Part shown: piece by piece, positions 1 through 5,351 of the stretch
Layout: each line of letters opens with the position of its first letter
Numbering within the stretch: position 1 is the stretch's first letter
From: Methanobacteriota archaeon
Lineage (GTDB): Archaea; Methanobacteriota; Methanobacteria; Methanobacteriales; Methanobacteriaceae
NCBI GenBank assembly: GCA_023436175.1
Contig: JAEZKE010000020.1
Location: 1-7,428, forward strand
Direction: 5' to 3'
Length of the DNA stretch: 7,428 bases
Made by a program: the position numbers and the translations under genes
The notes under the pieces: model-generated
What the model saw: only the letters and a program-made list of their open reading frames with translations
What the model was told of the DNA's origin: nothing
The model's database searches: none

Positions 1-2
1 AC

Positions 3-167
3 TCCATAGTAACTTACAAGGAAGCAGAAGCATTCACCACCAAAGTAAAAACCATAGATTTCTCAAAAGCCATAAAAGACCTAAAACACAACCCCCAAAT
101 CACACCTGAAGAAGGAATTAAAAAGACTGTCGACTGGATGAAATGGTATTATCGGATAGAAGATTAA
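3..167 (+). CDS. C-terminal fragment of NAD-dependent sugar epimerase/dehydratase (extended SDR family)
   Basis: Only the last 54 residues are in the window; the gene begins upstream. The reading frame is open from the window edge to TAA at 165-167. The visible tail contains DFSKAIKDLKHNPQITPEEG followed by IKKTVDWMKWYY. This matches the usual end of extended short-chain dehydrogenases acting on nucleotide sugars: a lysine-rich helix, an 'a..dLg..P.it.eeGl..tv.W' element and an aromatic end. The Rossmann nucleotide-binding motif and the catalytic Tyr-x-x-x-Lys lie outside the window, so substrate and exact reaction (4-epimerase, 4,6-dehydratase or other) cannot be told. Such enzymes are cytosolic and supply sugar nucleotides to glycosyltransferases, which fits the gene downstream. 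Family assignment rests on this short tail alone. Confidence 0.7.
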   Translation, partial: SIVTYKEAEAFTTKVKTIDFSKAIKDLKHNPQITPEEGIKKTVDWMKWYYRIED

Positions 168-175
168 TATATTCA

Positions 176-230
176 TTTTAACTGGTATCATAACCTAAAC
201 ATGCTAACTACATGTTAATTTCAGTTAAAA
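176..230. terminator. Nested inverted repeat after the epimerase gene, possible terminator
   Basis: Nine bases after the stop codon, TTTTAACTG (176-184) pairs perfectly with CAGTTAAAA (222-230). Inside it, AACATG (198-203) pairs with CATGTT (211-216) around a 7-base loop. The DNA after 230 is T-rich (TTTATTTAATTTTATTTTATATT). A stem followed by T-rich DNA fits transcription termination, although archaeal termination depends mainly on T-runs. The rest of the 168-465 gap holds no gene that I can see. Confidence 0.45.
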
Positions 231-377
231 CCAATTTATTTAATTTTATTTTATATTAATATCCTATAATTTAAAAAATAATAATATTTGTTAGTTAATA
301 AAACTACTCTATAAAATTTACATTCATATTTCTCTTTTTTATAAAACCTAAACATTTAATAATAAGATAATAATAAA

Positions 378-385
378 TTTATATA
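378..385 (+). promoter_or_regulatory. TATA box of the glycosyltransferase gene
   Basis: TTTATATA matches the archaeal TATA consensus and is preceded by A-rich DNA suited to TFB binding. Transcription would start roughly 25 bases downstream, near 408-412, giving a leader of about 65 bases before ATG 478. That is longer than the leaders predicted for the flippase (about 20) and CPBP (about 27) genes here. Confidence 0.6.
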
Positions 386-388
386 ATA

Positions 389-408
389 AAGTATGAAATT
401 ACATACTT
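389..408. promoter_or_regulatory. Inverted repeat between TATA box and predicted transcription start (candidate operator)
   Basis: AAGTATG (389-395) and CATACTT (402-408) form a perfect 7-base inverted repeat with a 6-base spacer. It starts three bases after the TATA box and ends about where transcription should begin, which is where archaeal repressors commonly bind. The half-site AAGTAT recurs in the promoter near 2303-2326. Confidence 0.4.
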
Positions 409-411
409 ACA

Positions 412-429
412 TAAAATGCAGACATTTTA
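412..429 (+). promoter_or_regulatory. Tight hairpin at the 5' end of the glycosyltransferase leader
   Basis: TAAAATG (412-418) and CATTTTA (423-429) form a perfect 7-base stem with a CAGA loop. It follows the candidate operator by three bases and lies at the predicted 5' end of the mRNA. It could protect the transcript end or be a second protein-binding site; the sequence does not decide. There is no T-run after it, so it is unlikely to be a terminator. Confidence 0.35.
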
Positions 430-477
430 AAAGGAATCATTCATTTTAATAAAAAATATTAAAAATTGGTAGATAAT

Positions 478-1479
478 ATGACAAAAGTAACAGCAATATT
501 ACCAGCATATAATGAAGAATTATGTATAAGTGGTATAGTTCTTGGTTCTAAAAAATATGTGGATCATGTGATTGTTGTTGATGACGGCAGCACCGATAAT
601 ACTGCAGAAATTGCTAAACTTGCAGGTGCAGAAGTAATAAAGCATTTTTCCAATAGTGGTAAAGGGGCAGCACTGAAAACAGGCTTTGAAGCTGCTAAGG
701 AATCCGAAATTATAGTAACTTTAGATTCTGATGGCCAGCACAACCCCCAAGAAATACACAAACTAATAACTCCCATAATAAACGGAGAAGCAGACATTGT
801 AAACGGCAGTAGATATATTAATGGGAATAAAAAGGATACCCCATCTTACAGGCGTATAGGTCAGTCAATATTAGATAAAATTACCAATTTGGGCAGTGGC
901 CTTGATGTTACTGATAGTCAAAGTGGATTTAGAGCATTTGCAAGATACACATTACCTGCTTTCAGATTTAACTGTATTGATTTTGGTATTGAAAGCGAAA
1001 TGTTAACAGACGCTGCTAATGCTGGACTCCGAATTAAAGAGGTTGAGATAGGAGTAAGGTACGATGTTGATGGATCCACAAAAAACCCTGTAAGCCATGG
1101 CATGGGCGTACTAATCCGAATTATAAATGATTTACAGTTTCAAAGACCTCTATTTTATTTTGCATTACCTGGTGCCATAATCACTTTAACAGGCATAGTT
1201 TTAGGTCTCATCTTTTTTGGAGATTACCTTGCAAGATCATCTAACAATATAGCCAGTAGCTTGGCTCCATCAGTATCTCATAGTTTAGCTCCCACCATTC
1301 TGGCCATAATGATGACACTTGCAGGTGGTTTTTTAGCTTTAACCGGCATAATTTTAGATTCAATGGGAAAAATGTTAAATAAAATTGTAATTAACTCCCA
1401 AAATGGAATTGATATTCATGAATCTCCAAAACATATAAAACTTAATAAATTCAAGGATATTAATACAAAGGGTAAATAG
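478..1479 (+). CDS. Family 2 glycosyltransferase, dolichol-/polyprenyl-phosphate sugar synthase type, with C-terminal membrane anchor
   Basis: The 333-residue protein should move a sugar from a nucleotide sugar to a polyprenyl phosphate on the cytoplasmic face of the membrane, giving a lipid-linked donor for surface glycans or glycoproteins. Visible motifs are PAYNEE (9-14), VVDDGSTDNT (33-42, nucleotide binding), the metal-binding DSD (83-85) within LDSDGQH, GSRY (110-113) and the subfamily block TDSQSGFRAF (145-154). Two hydrophobic helices follow at about 226-247 and 273-294, then a basic tail, as in membrane-anchored DPM/DPG-synthase-like enzymes. An upstream in-frame TTG at 466 would add four residues but has no ribosome binding site; ATG 478 has a weak GGTAGAT eleven bases upstream and gives the usual N-terminus. 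The neighbouring epimerase fits a glycan role. The sugar and lipid specificity are unknown. Confidence 0.9.
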   Translation: MTKVTAILPAYNEELCISGIVLGSKKYVDHVIVVDDGSTDNTAEIAKLAGAEVIKHFSNSGKGAALKTGFEAAKESEIIVTLDSDGQHNPQEIHKLITPIINGEADIVNGSRYINGNKKDTPSYRRIGQSILDKITNLGSGLDVTDSQSGFRAFARYTLPAFRFNCIDFGIESEMLTDAANAGLRIKEVEIGVRYDVDGSTKNPVSHGMGVLIRIINDLQFQRPLFYFALPGAIITLTGIVLGLIFFGDYLARSSNNIASSLAPSVSHSLAPTILAIMMTLAGGFLALTGIILDSMGKMLNKIVINSQNGIDIHESPKHIKLNKFKDINTKGK

Positions 1480-1485
1480 TACTAA

Positions 1486-1503
1486 ACTAATTAATGAATT
1501 AGT
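1486..1503. terminator. Small hairpin just after the glycosyltransferase stop codon
   Basis: ACTAATT (1486-1492) and AATTAGT (1497-1503) form a perfect 7-base stem with an AATG loop, six bases after the stop. No T-run follows, so it is a weak terminator candidate. It may instead mark the junction to the decayed gene behind it. Confidence 0.25.
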
Positions 1504-1507
1504 ATTT

Positions 1508-1931
1508 GTGATAAAATCAAAGATAAACAGGTTTTTATCAACTATTCTGATTATGTCCATAATTCTTGCAGTTTCAATAGTTTTTATATGAATTCCTAAA
1601 CAGGGCGAAAAGTTTACAGAATTTTATGTTTTTACGGGGTGATAAATCAAGCAATTATCCGACAAATTTGAATATTTAGGAAAATAGTACTATTTTAATT
1701 GGTATTGTAAACCAGGAGTATGCCAAAAGAAATTACCACACTATTATTCTGTTAAATGGAAAAATCATCAAAAATGAGAATATTAAATTATCAACCAATG
1801 AAAAATGGGAAGGTAAATTCACCTTCAATGCCGCAGAAAATGTAAAAATCAAATTAGAGTTTCTGCTGTATAAACTCCAAGATAACCATAAACCATATAA
1901 ATCTCTTCGTTTGTGGATTAAGGTTAATTAA
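1508..1931 (+). pseudogene. Decayed DUF1616-domain membrane-anchored surface protein
   Basis: Reading across frames recovers one short protein of about 140 residues. The first frame (from about GTG 1508) gives a basic start and a membrane helix (FLSTILIMSIILAVSIVFI), hits TGA at 1589-1591, then continues with IPKQGEKFTEFYVFTG. It is stopped again by TGA-TAA at 1640-1645. A one-base shift near 1637-1641 restores homology in the next frame: DKSSNYPTNLNI, TAG at 1677-1679, then ENSTILIGIVN, NEKWEGKFTF, LEFLLYKL and SLRLWIKVN to TAA at 1929-1931. The order of 'GEKFTEFYV', 'YPTNL', 'GIVN', 'W...F.F', 'LEFLLYK' and 'LW..V' is that of the DUF1616 domain. DUF1616 function is not established; such proteins are often seen near glycosyltransferases in methanogens. 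Three independent disruptions make it non-functional. No convincing ribosome binding site remains. It may once have been co-transcribed with the glycosyltransferase 28 bases upstream. Confidence 0.82.
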
Positions 1932-2302
1932 ACTGTACTTTATTCCAGATATAGTCCGATATTATCTATAAAAGTTAAATAAAATTTGTAAGAGATAAAA
2001 ATCATATAATTTGGCCGTACATATGGGCAAATCTCAGAAATATAAAAAGTCATCATAATTACTTATAAAAGTTAATTTAACCATGTACTGAAAACATTAG
2101 CACATTTAATAAACTTTCTTAAAGTCTCATATTATTTTTTACGATTTTTTTAGTCCATATTTTCCTAATATGGTTTTATTGATATTTATATTCTGTACTA
2201 TTGTAAATTAACCATAAAATTTGCTTAATAGTATTTTTTAAATTCTTTCATTCTGGAGAATTAATCTCAAAATCTCAAATAAATGTTATATCGTTAGTAA
2301 GT
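1932..2302. other. Gene-free, AT-rich intergenic stretch
   Basis: No open frame of believable length or family resemblance is seen on either strand. It contains a 12-base direct repeat TATAAAAGTTAA at 1967-1978 and 2064-2075, each resembling a TATA box. It also has a T-rich hairpin region (described separately) and a weak inverted repeat AATTCT/AGAATT at 2241-2246/2257-2262. The stretch probably contains the end of the decayed gene's transcript and the upstream region of the next promoter. Confidence 0.5.
2132..2177 (+). terminator. T-rich tract plus hairpin, likely transcription terminator
   Basis: Two T-runs (about 2134-2140 and 2145-2151) are followed by a perfect stem CCATATT (2155-2161) / AATATGG (2167-2173) with a TTCCT loop and then TTTT. 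Archaeal RNA polymerase terminates at such T-runs. It lies about 200 bases after the decayed DUF1616 gene and before the next promoter, so it would separate the two transcription units. Confidence 0.45.
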
Positions 2303-2326
2303 AAATACTAAAGTATATAAGTATTT
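2303..2326 (+). promoter_or_regulatory. Promoter of the small membrane/secreted protein pair, embedded in inverted repeats
   Basis: TATATAA at 2314-2320 is a good archaeal TATA box with purine-rich DNA just upstream. Transcription would begin near 2343, giving a leader of about 20 bases. The box sits inside overlapping symmetry: AAATACT (2303-2309) pairs with AGTATTT (2320-2326), and ATACTAAAGTAT (2305-2316) is itself a perfect 12-base palindrome. A protein bound here would block TBP, so a repressor site is plausible, but AT-rich DNA produces such symmetry readily. Confidence 0.5.
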
Positions 2327-2353
2327 AATAATAAATAATATTATTGTAATAAC

Positions 2354-2360
2354 GGAGGTG
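2354..2360 (+). promoter_or_regulatory. Strong ribosome binding site
   Basis: GGAGGTG is a full match to the archaeal 16S rRNA 3' end and lies four bases before ATG 2365. It is the strongest such site in the window and fixes the start of the 78-residue gene, suggesting high translation. Confidence 0.8.
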
Positions 2361-2364
2361 TTAT

Positions 2365-2601
2365 ATGATATCGACCGTAACAGCCACCATGACCGCAGTA
2401 GCTATGACACATGTCATGAATTACAGTATAATAGCAGTAATTGCACTAATATCATTTCTAGTCTTTAAAGAAATTCTAAGCACAGAATCACATAAAAATA
2501 GAAGATTAAAGTCATTTGTCGAAGGATCTAATATTGCAATAGTTCCATTGTTGATGGTATTTGTATCCATCATAGGCTATAAAGTGGTGACCGTTATTTA
2601 G
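2365..2601 (+). CDS. Small protein with two membrane helices, unknown function
   Basis: This 78-residue protein has a Thr/Val/Ala/Met-rich N-terminus (TVTATMTAVAM), a first membrane helix at about residues 19-34, a charged loop at 35-53 (HKNRRLKS), and a second helix at about 55-78 that runs to the C-terminus. By the positive-inside rule the loop is cytoplasmic and both ends face outward. The near-perfect GGAGGTG site and a clear TATA box show that it is a real expressed gene. It is followed after 11 bases by a secreted-protein gene whose ribosome binding site overlaps this gene's stop codon, so the two are almost certainly co-transcribed. I do not recognise a named family. A role as partner, anchor or export helper for the secreted protein is inference only. 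Confidence 0.8.
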   Translation: MISTVTATMTAVAMTHVMNYSIIAVIALISFLVFKEILSTESHKNRRLKSFVEGSNIAIVPLLMVFVSIIGYKVVTVI

Positions 2602-2612
2602 GAGTATTTTGT

Positions 2613-3287
2613 ATGGAAAAAAGAATAAGCCTAACCATTATTGTAATGGTTGCTGTAATAATGGGGGGATTTACATATGCAGGTATCCCTCAAACCGCAC
2701 CCCAGCAGAATACCGCCATCCCAAATGGAGCCACAAGCGTTGCATTTGAAAATAAAGGAAATTCATGGACACATGTTGTTGCTGCATTTGATATAACCAA
2801 CATAGATGGATCGGTGAAAAAGATATATGCTGATTTATGGGTTAAACCCCAAGGAACTGCAAATGTTGATTTAAGCAGTCTTGCAGGTTTGAGTAATCAG
2901 CCTCTTCCAGAAGGAACTAATGTACGACTAAACACATATGCAGTCCCTAATATTCCTACATCCCAGGTTCCTCAGGGCGTTACAGATAATCGAGTAACTG
3001 CAACTGCTGATCCAGCTCAAGGCGGACAATACTTAGCAGCACTTACACCAAGTACTAGTGCAGCTGATCCAGTGGTCACAACCCCAAGAAACACAGTAAT
3101 AGCCAACAGCACATCAATTAGTGTAGGTACAGGGGGAGGAGTTTCAATTAGCATAAACTCACCAACAGCACTTTGTGTAAGTGCTGGAGGAGCAAGCGCC
3201 TCAACTCCACAAATTACATCTGCAGGAGTAGTGGGCCCTACTATAGCCAGTACGCCAAGGATACGAATTGTATTACCATCAATTTAA
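2613..3287 (+). CDS. Secreted surface protein, Ser/Thr/Ala/Gly-rich, unknown function
   Basis: The 224-residue protein begins with a Sec signal peptide: MEKR, a hydrophobic core and TYA, with likely cleavage after Ala23. Residues about 35-110 alternate polar and hydrophobic residues and include SWTHVVAAFDITNIDG and KIYADLWVKPQG; this looks like a compact beta-sheet domain. Residues 111-224 are low in aromatics and rich in Ser, Thr, Ala, Gly, Pro and Val (VGTGGGVSISIN), suggesting an extended or beta-repeat region. There is one cysteine (Cys188), one sequon (N165-S-T), no C-terminal membrane helix and no recognised sorting motif. The start ATG 2613 has GGAG eight bases upstream, overlapping the stop of the preceding gene. 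GC content sampled over 3001-3180 is about 43-48%, against about 28% in a sampled line of the flippase gene. No family is recognised; it may stay at the surface through the upstream membrane protein, which is inference. Confidence 0.82.
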   Translation: MEKRISLTIIVMVAVIMGGFTYAGIPQTAPQQNTAIPNGATSVAFENKGNSWTHVVAAFDITNIDGSVKKIYADLWVKPQGTANVDLSSLAGLSNQPLPEGTNVRLNTYAVPNIPTSQVPQGVTDNRVTATADPAQGGQYLAALTPSTSAADPVVTTPRNTVIANSTSISVGTGGGVSISINSPTALCVSAGGASASTPQITSAGVVGPTIASTPRIRIVLPSI

Positions 3288-3333
3288 ACAACAAATTCGA
3301 TTACATCATAGGAACAATTAATACATAAAATTA

Positions 3334-3349
3334 TTTTTTTTCTTTTTTT
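3334..3349 (+). terminator. T-rich terminator after the secreted-protein gene
   Basis: Fifteen of sixteen bases are T (one C at 3342), 46 bases after the stop at 3287. An uninterrupted U-tract of this kind is the typical archaeal terminator. The weak TATA-like ATACATAAAA at 3321-3330 just before it could serve the next gene, since it lies about 50 bases before ATG 3381; it is a poor match to consensus. Confidence 0.55.
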
Positions 3350-3380
3350 ATTTAGATAATGATTAAAGGAAACAGATACT

Positions 3381-3986
3381 ATGGCTAAAAAAGTATGTAT
3401 GCTCATTGCAATAATTATATCTGGATTTTTAATTTCTGGAATTGCAAGCGGTGTATTTGAAAATTTTTTATTTGATCAAATACCCTATAATTATACATCT
3501 TACCTTTCAATACCCCCAAATTCTCCTAATGAATCTTCCATAGACGGGTATTACAAAATATATGGAAAGGGCCGTGATTTTAATTTCCGTATAGTGCTTC
3601 CAACAGCTGAAAATCAGGAAAGTCCCCTTGATTATACAAAAGATGGGCTTAACGGCACTGGAAGAATAAATAATATAGATATAACTTATAACACAATCAT
3701 ATCCATTTTATCAGGTAATTTAAAAGATGCTCTTTTCAACACTGAAATCGATGGCATATTTAGCATGAACTGTGCTGCCTGGACTGGCTACGGTAACTTT
3801 ACAAATAACGACAGGAATTTCGTTGGAAACTTTAAAATAATTGGTGTTAAAACAGATTGGGAAGGAAAATTTAATTTCGTTCCTGAAAACAACAAAATAG
3901 CGCTGAAAGCAGATTATATATGGTATCATCATGCTAACAAGACCGATGGCAGCATTAAAAAAGTTAAAAAAACTTACTATTTATAA
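3381..3986 (+). CDS. Exported protein with multiple N-glycosylation sequons, unknown function
   Basis: The 201-residue protein starts with a signal peptide (MAKK, hydrophobic 5-22, likely cleavage near Ala22-Gly24) and has no other membrane helix. The mature part is rich in Asn, Tyr and aromatic residues and probably all-beta (SIDGYYKIYGKGRDFNFRIV, NNIDITYNTIISILSGN). It has five N-x-S/T sequons at Asn37, 50, 91, 139 and 186, suiting an N-glycosylated surface protein. Only one cysteine remains after the signal peptide (Cys131). AAAGGA ends ten bases before ATG 3381 as a weak ribosome binding site. The segment from Trp160 (WEGKFNFVPENNKI) resembles WEGKFTFNAAENVKI in the decayed DUF1616 gene nearby, a possible distant relationship. 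I do not recognise a named domain. It converges on the CPBP gene with a 48-base gap. Confidence 0.8.
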   Translation: MAKKVCMLIAIIISGFLISGIASGVFENFLFDQIPYNYTSYLSIPPNSPNESSIDGYYKIYGKGRDFNFRIVLPTAENQESPLDYTKDGLNGTGRINNIDITYNTIISILSGNLKDALFNTEIDGIFSMNCAAWTGYGNFTNNDRNFVGNFKIIGVKTDWEGKFNFVPENNKIALKADYIWYHHANKTDGSIKKVKKTYYL

Positions 3987-4005
3987 ACTAATTATCATGG
4001 AATGG

Positions 4006-4023
4006 AAAAATATAAAATTTTTT
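4006..4023. terminator. Shared terminator between convergent genes
   Basis: The gap between the stops at 3986 and 4035 carries five A's (4006-4010) and six T's (4018-4023). Read on the plus strand it ends in TTTTTT; on the minus strand it ends in TTTTATATTTTT. T-runs in both directions suit termination of both convergent genes. No strong stem is present. Confidence 0.4.
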
Positions 4024-4034
4024 AAGCATTTATA

Positions 4035-5003
4035 TTACCAAAAAAGAACAGTATTTATATAATGCATTAAAGCGGGGAAGATGAAGGGTACAATTAAAAA
4101 TAGAAATGAATTAGAGATTCCGTGGGATAATGTAATGCCTAATAAGCTTTTTGTTTTTTGGAATGTGTAACCATAAAATATAGCCACGCTAAATACAAAT
4201 ACAAGATCTAAAAACGAATTCCATCCTATGTGGAGAGCTGTAAAGAGTATAGCAATATAAAGCAGCCCGAATGTTTTTCCAAGTACTTTTTCTGCATTTG
4301 TTTGGAGTATTCCCCTGAAAAGTAATTCTTCTGCAAATCCAGTAGCTATTATAAGAATTATACTTGCAAATAAAACCGTTTCTAAGGAAAATATTGAAAT
4401 TAAAGCCTGTGGTTTCAGTATTAAATATTCAATGAAACCTAAAACAACTCCACTTAAAGCTACAATTAGTTGAAGTGGAATATCACCTAAAACTAATCCT
4501 ACTTTTTCAAGGGTAAGTTTTTGAGATCCCATAAGTGTAAATGAAGCAGCAAACAAAGGAACAGCTATTATAGGAAACCAATAGAGTTTAACATCTATAA
4601 GAGGCATAGTAAGCCCTATTATCCGGATTATAGGCAAAATCATCATAGACCTAAGTAAATTTGAAAATCTAGAAGAATGGGAAATAGAAGAACTAACTAA
4701 AAGAGTAAAAAGCATCATAGCATGTATTGTAAGCCCATATACCACATTATAATAAGCAGTTATAATTTCTGCAATTATAATGATTATCAAGTAAGCAGCA
4801 AGTACCAATATATGTTTTTTAAATGATTTTGAAAGCTGTCTATTTTCAAGGTCAGTTATTACTTTTCTTACTTTGACTTCTCTTTCATAATTTTCAATAT
4901 CAAATATTTTCATCCTTTTTCTATATTTTAGAGGTGATCCCTTTTTTATGCCGTATGGAATCCCTTTTACATCCATTGTTGTTTTGGATCCTTTTTTATC
5001 CAT
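4035..5003 (-). CDS. CPBP-family (CAAX prenyl protease / bacteriocin-processing type) intramembrane metalloprotease
   Basis: The 322-residue protein has a charged N-terminal region (about 1-60) followed by about eight membrane helices. All three family motifs are present: EELLFRG with Glu225, Glu226 and Arg230; FTALH with Phe254 and His258; and LSHGISN with His294 and Asn298. These form the glutamate/histidine active site of Rce1-like (Abi) membrane proteases, so it is probably catalytically active. The substrate is unknown; in archaea these proteins are rarely characterised. The frame is open to 5126, but the start at 5001-5003 is chosen because GGTGA lies four bases before it and a TATA box at 5055-5062 would put a longer start upstream of transcription. 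It is divergent from the flippase gene and convergent with the exported protein gene, so it is a single-gene unit. A role in processing nearby surface proteins is inference. Confidence 0.88.
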   Translation of the reverse strand: MDKKGSKTTMDVKGIPYGIKKGSPLKYRKRMKIFDIENYEREVKVRKVITDLENRQLSKSFKKHILVLAAYLIIIIIAEIITAYYNVVYGLTIHAMMLFTLLVSSSISHSSRFSNLLRSMMILPIIRIIGLTMPLIDVKLYWFPIIAVPLFAASFTLMGSQKLTLEKVGLVLGDIPLQLIVALSGVVLGFIEYLILKPQALISIFSLETVLFASIILIIATGFAEELLFRGILQTNAEKVLGKTFGLLYIAILFTALHIGWNSFLDLVFVFSVAIFYGYTFQKTKSLLGITLSHGISNSFLFLIVPFIFPALMHYINTVLFW

Positions 5004-5020
5004 TGATTCACCAAATATGA

Positions 5021-5034
5021 TGTTAGTACTTACA
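5021..5034. promoter_or_regulatory. Imperfect palindrome at the predicted CPBP transcription start
   Basis: TGTTAGTACTTACA is symmetric at 12 of 14 positions around AGTACT. It lies about 25 bases downstream of the minus-strand TATA box, i.e. on the expected transcription start. Its half-site (minus-strand AAGTAC) loosely resembles the AAGTAT half-sites at 389-408 and 2303-2326. The site may be regulatory or chance. Confidence 0.25.
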
Positions 5035-5054
5035 TTATATTTGTGATTACTGAA

Positions 5055-5062
5055 TATATAAA
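5055..5062 (-). promoter_or_regulatory. TATA box of the CPBP protease gene
   Basis: Read on the minus strand this is TTTATATA, a consensus archaeal TATA box with A/T-rich DNA upstream. It is 52 bases before ATG 5003, predicting a start near 5030 and a leader of about 27 bases. Its position argues against any start beyond it. Confidence 0.6.
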
Positions 5063-5275
5063 ATTTATTAATAAAAAATGATTTAATAGAAAAACCTTGC
5101 AAAAATGTAGGTTTTATATGTCCCAATTTTGCAGTTTAGAAATCTCCTGGCTCTTTCAATTCCAATATTCCCTTACGAGCGTATAGTTCAAGAGATCATA
5201 ATCAGTGTTTTAATCTTTAAATAGAAATATAAACATTATTTTGGGTATAAATCACTGTCCATTTAACATTAGAAC

Positions 5276-5283
5276 TATAAATA
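5276..5283 (+). promoter_or_regulatory. Possible upstream promoter with a two-codon open frame at 5343-5351
   Basis: TATAAATA is a good TATA-like box. About 60 bases on, AGAGGATATAAC precedes ATG-TTT-TAA (5343-5351), with GAGG at 5332-5335 seven bases before the ATG, which resembles a translated minimal leader frame. A transcript from here would run through the palindromes at 5352-5375 to the flippase gene. Each element is common by chance in AT-rich DNA. Confidence 0.3.
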
Positions 5284-5351
5284 ACGCTAATAATCCTAAT
5301 TATTTTTGTTAACTAATAAAAAGAAAATTTAGAGGATATAACATGTTTTAA

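Noticed and set aside
466..477. TTG at 466 as glycosyltransferase start
   Set aside because: No ribosome binding site precedes it, and ATG 478 gives the normal family N-terminus.
1677..1679. Recoding of TAG (as pyrrolysine) or programmed frameshifting in the DUF1616 gene
   Set aside because: The same gene also carries a TGA stop and a separate frameshift, and no recoding structure is evident. Decay explains all three lesions more simply.
5004..5126. N-terminal extension of the CPBP protease to an ATG at 5126
   Set aside because: It would span the predicted TATA box at 5055-5062, and GGTGA immediately before ATG 5003 marks the real start.
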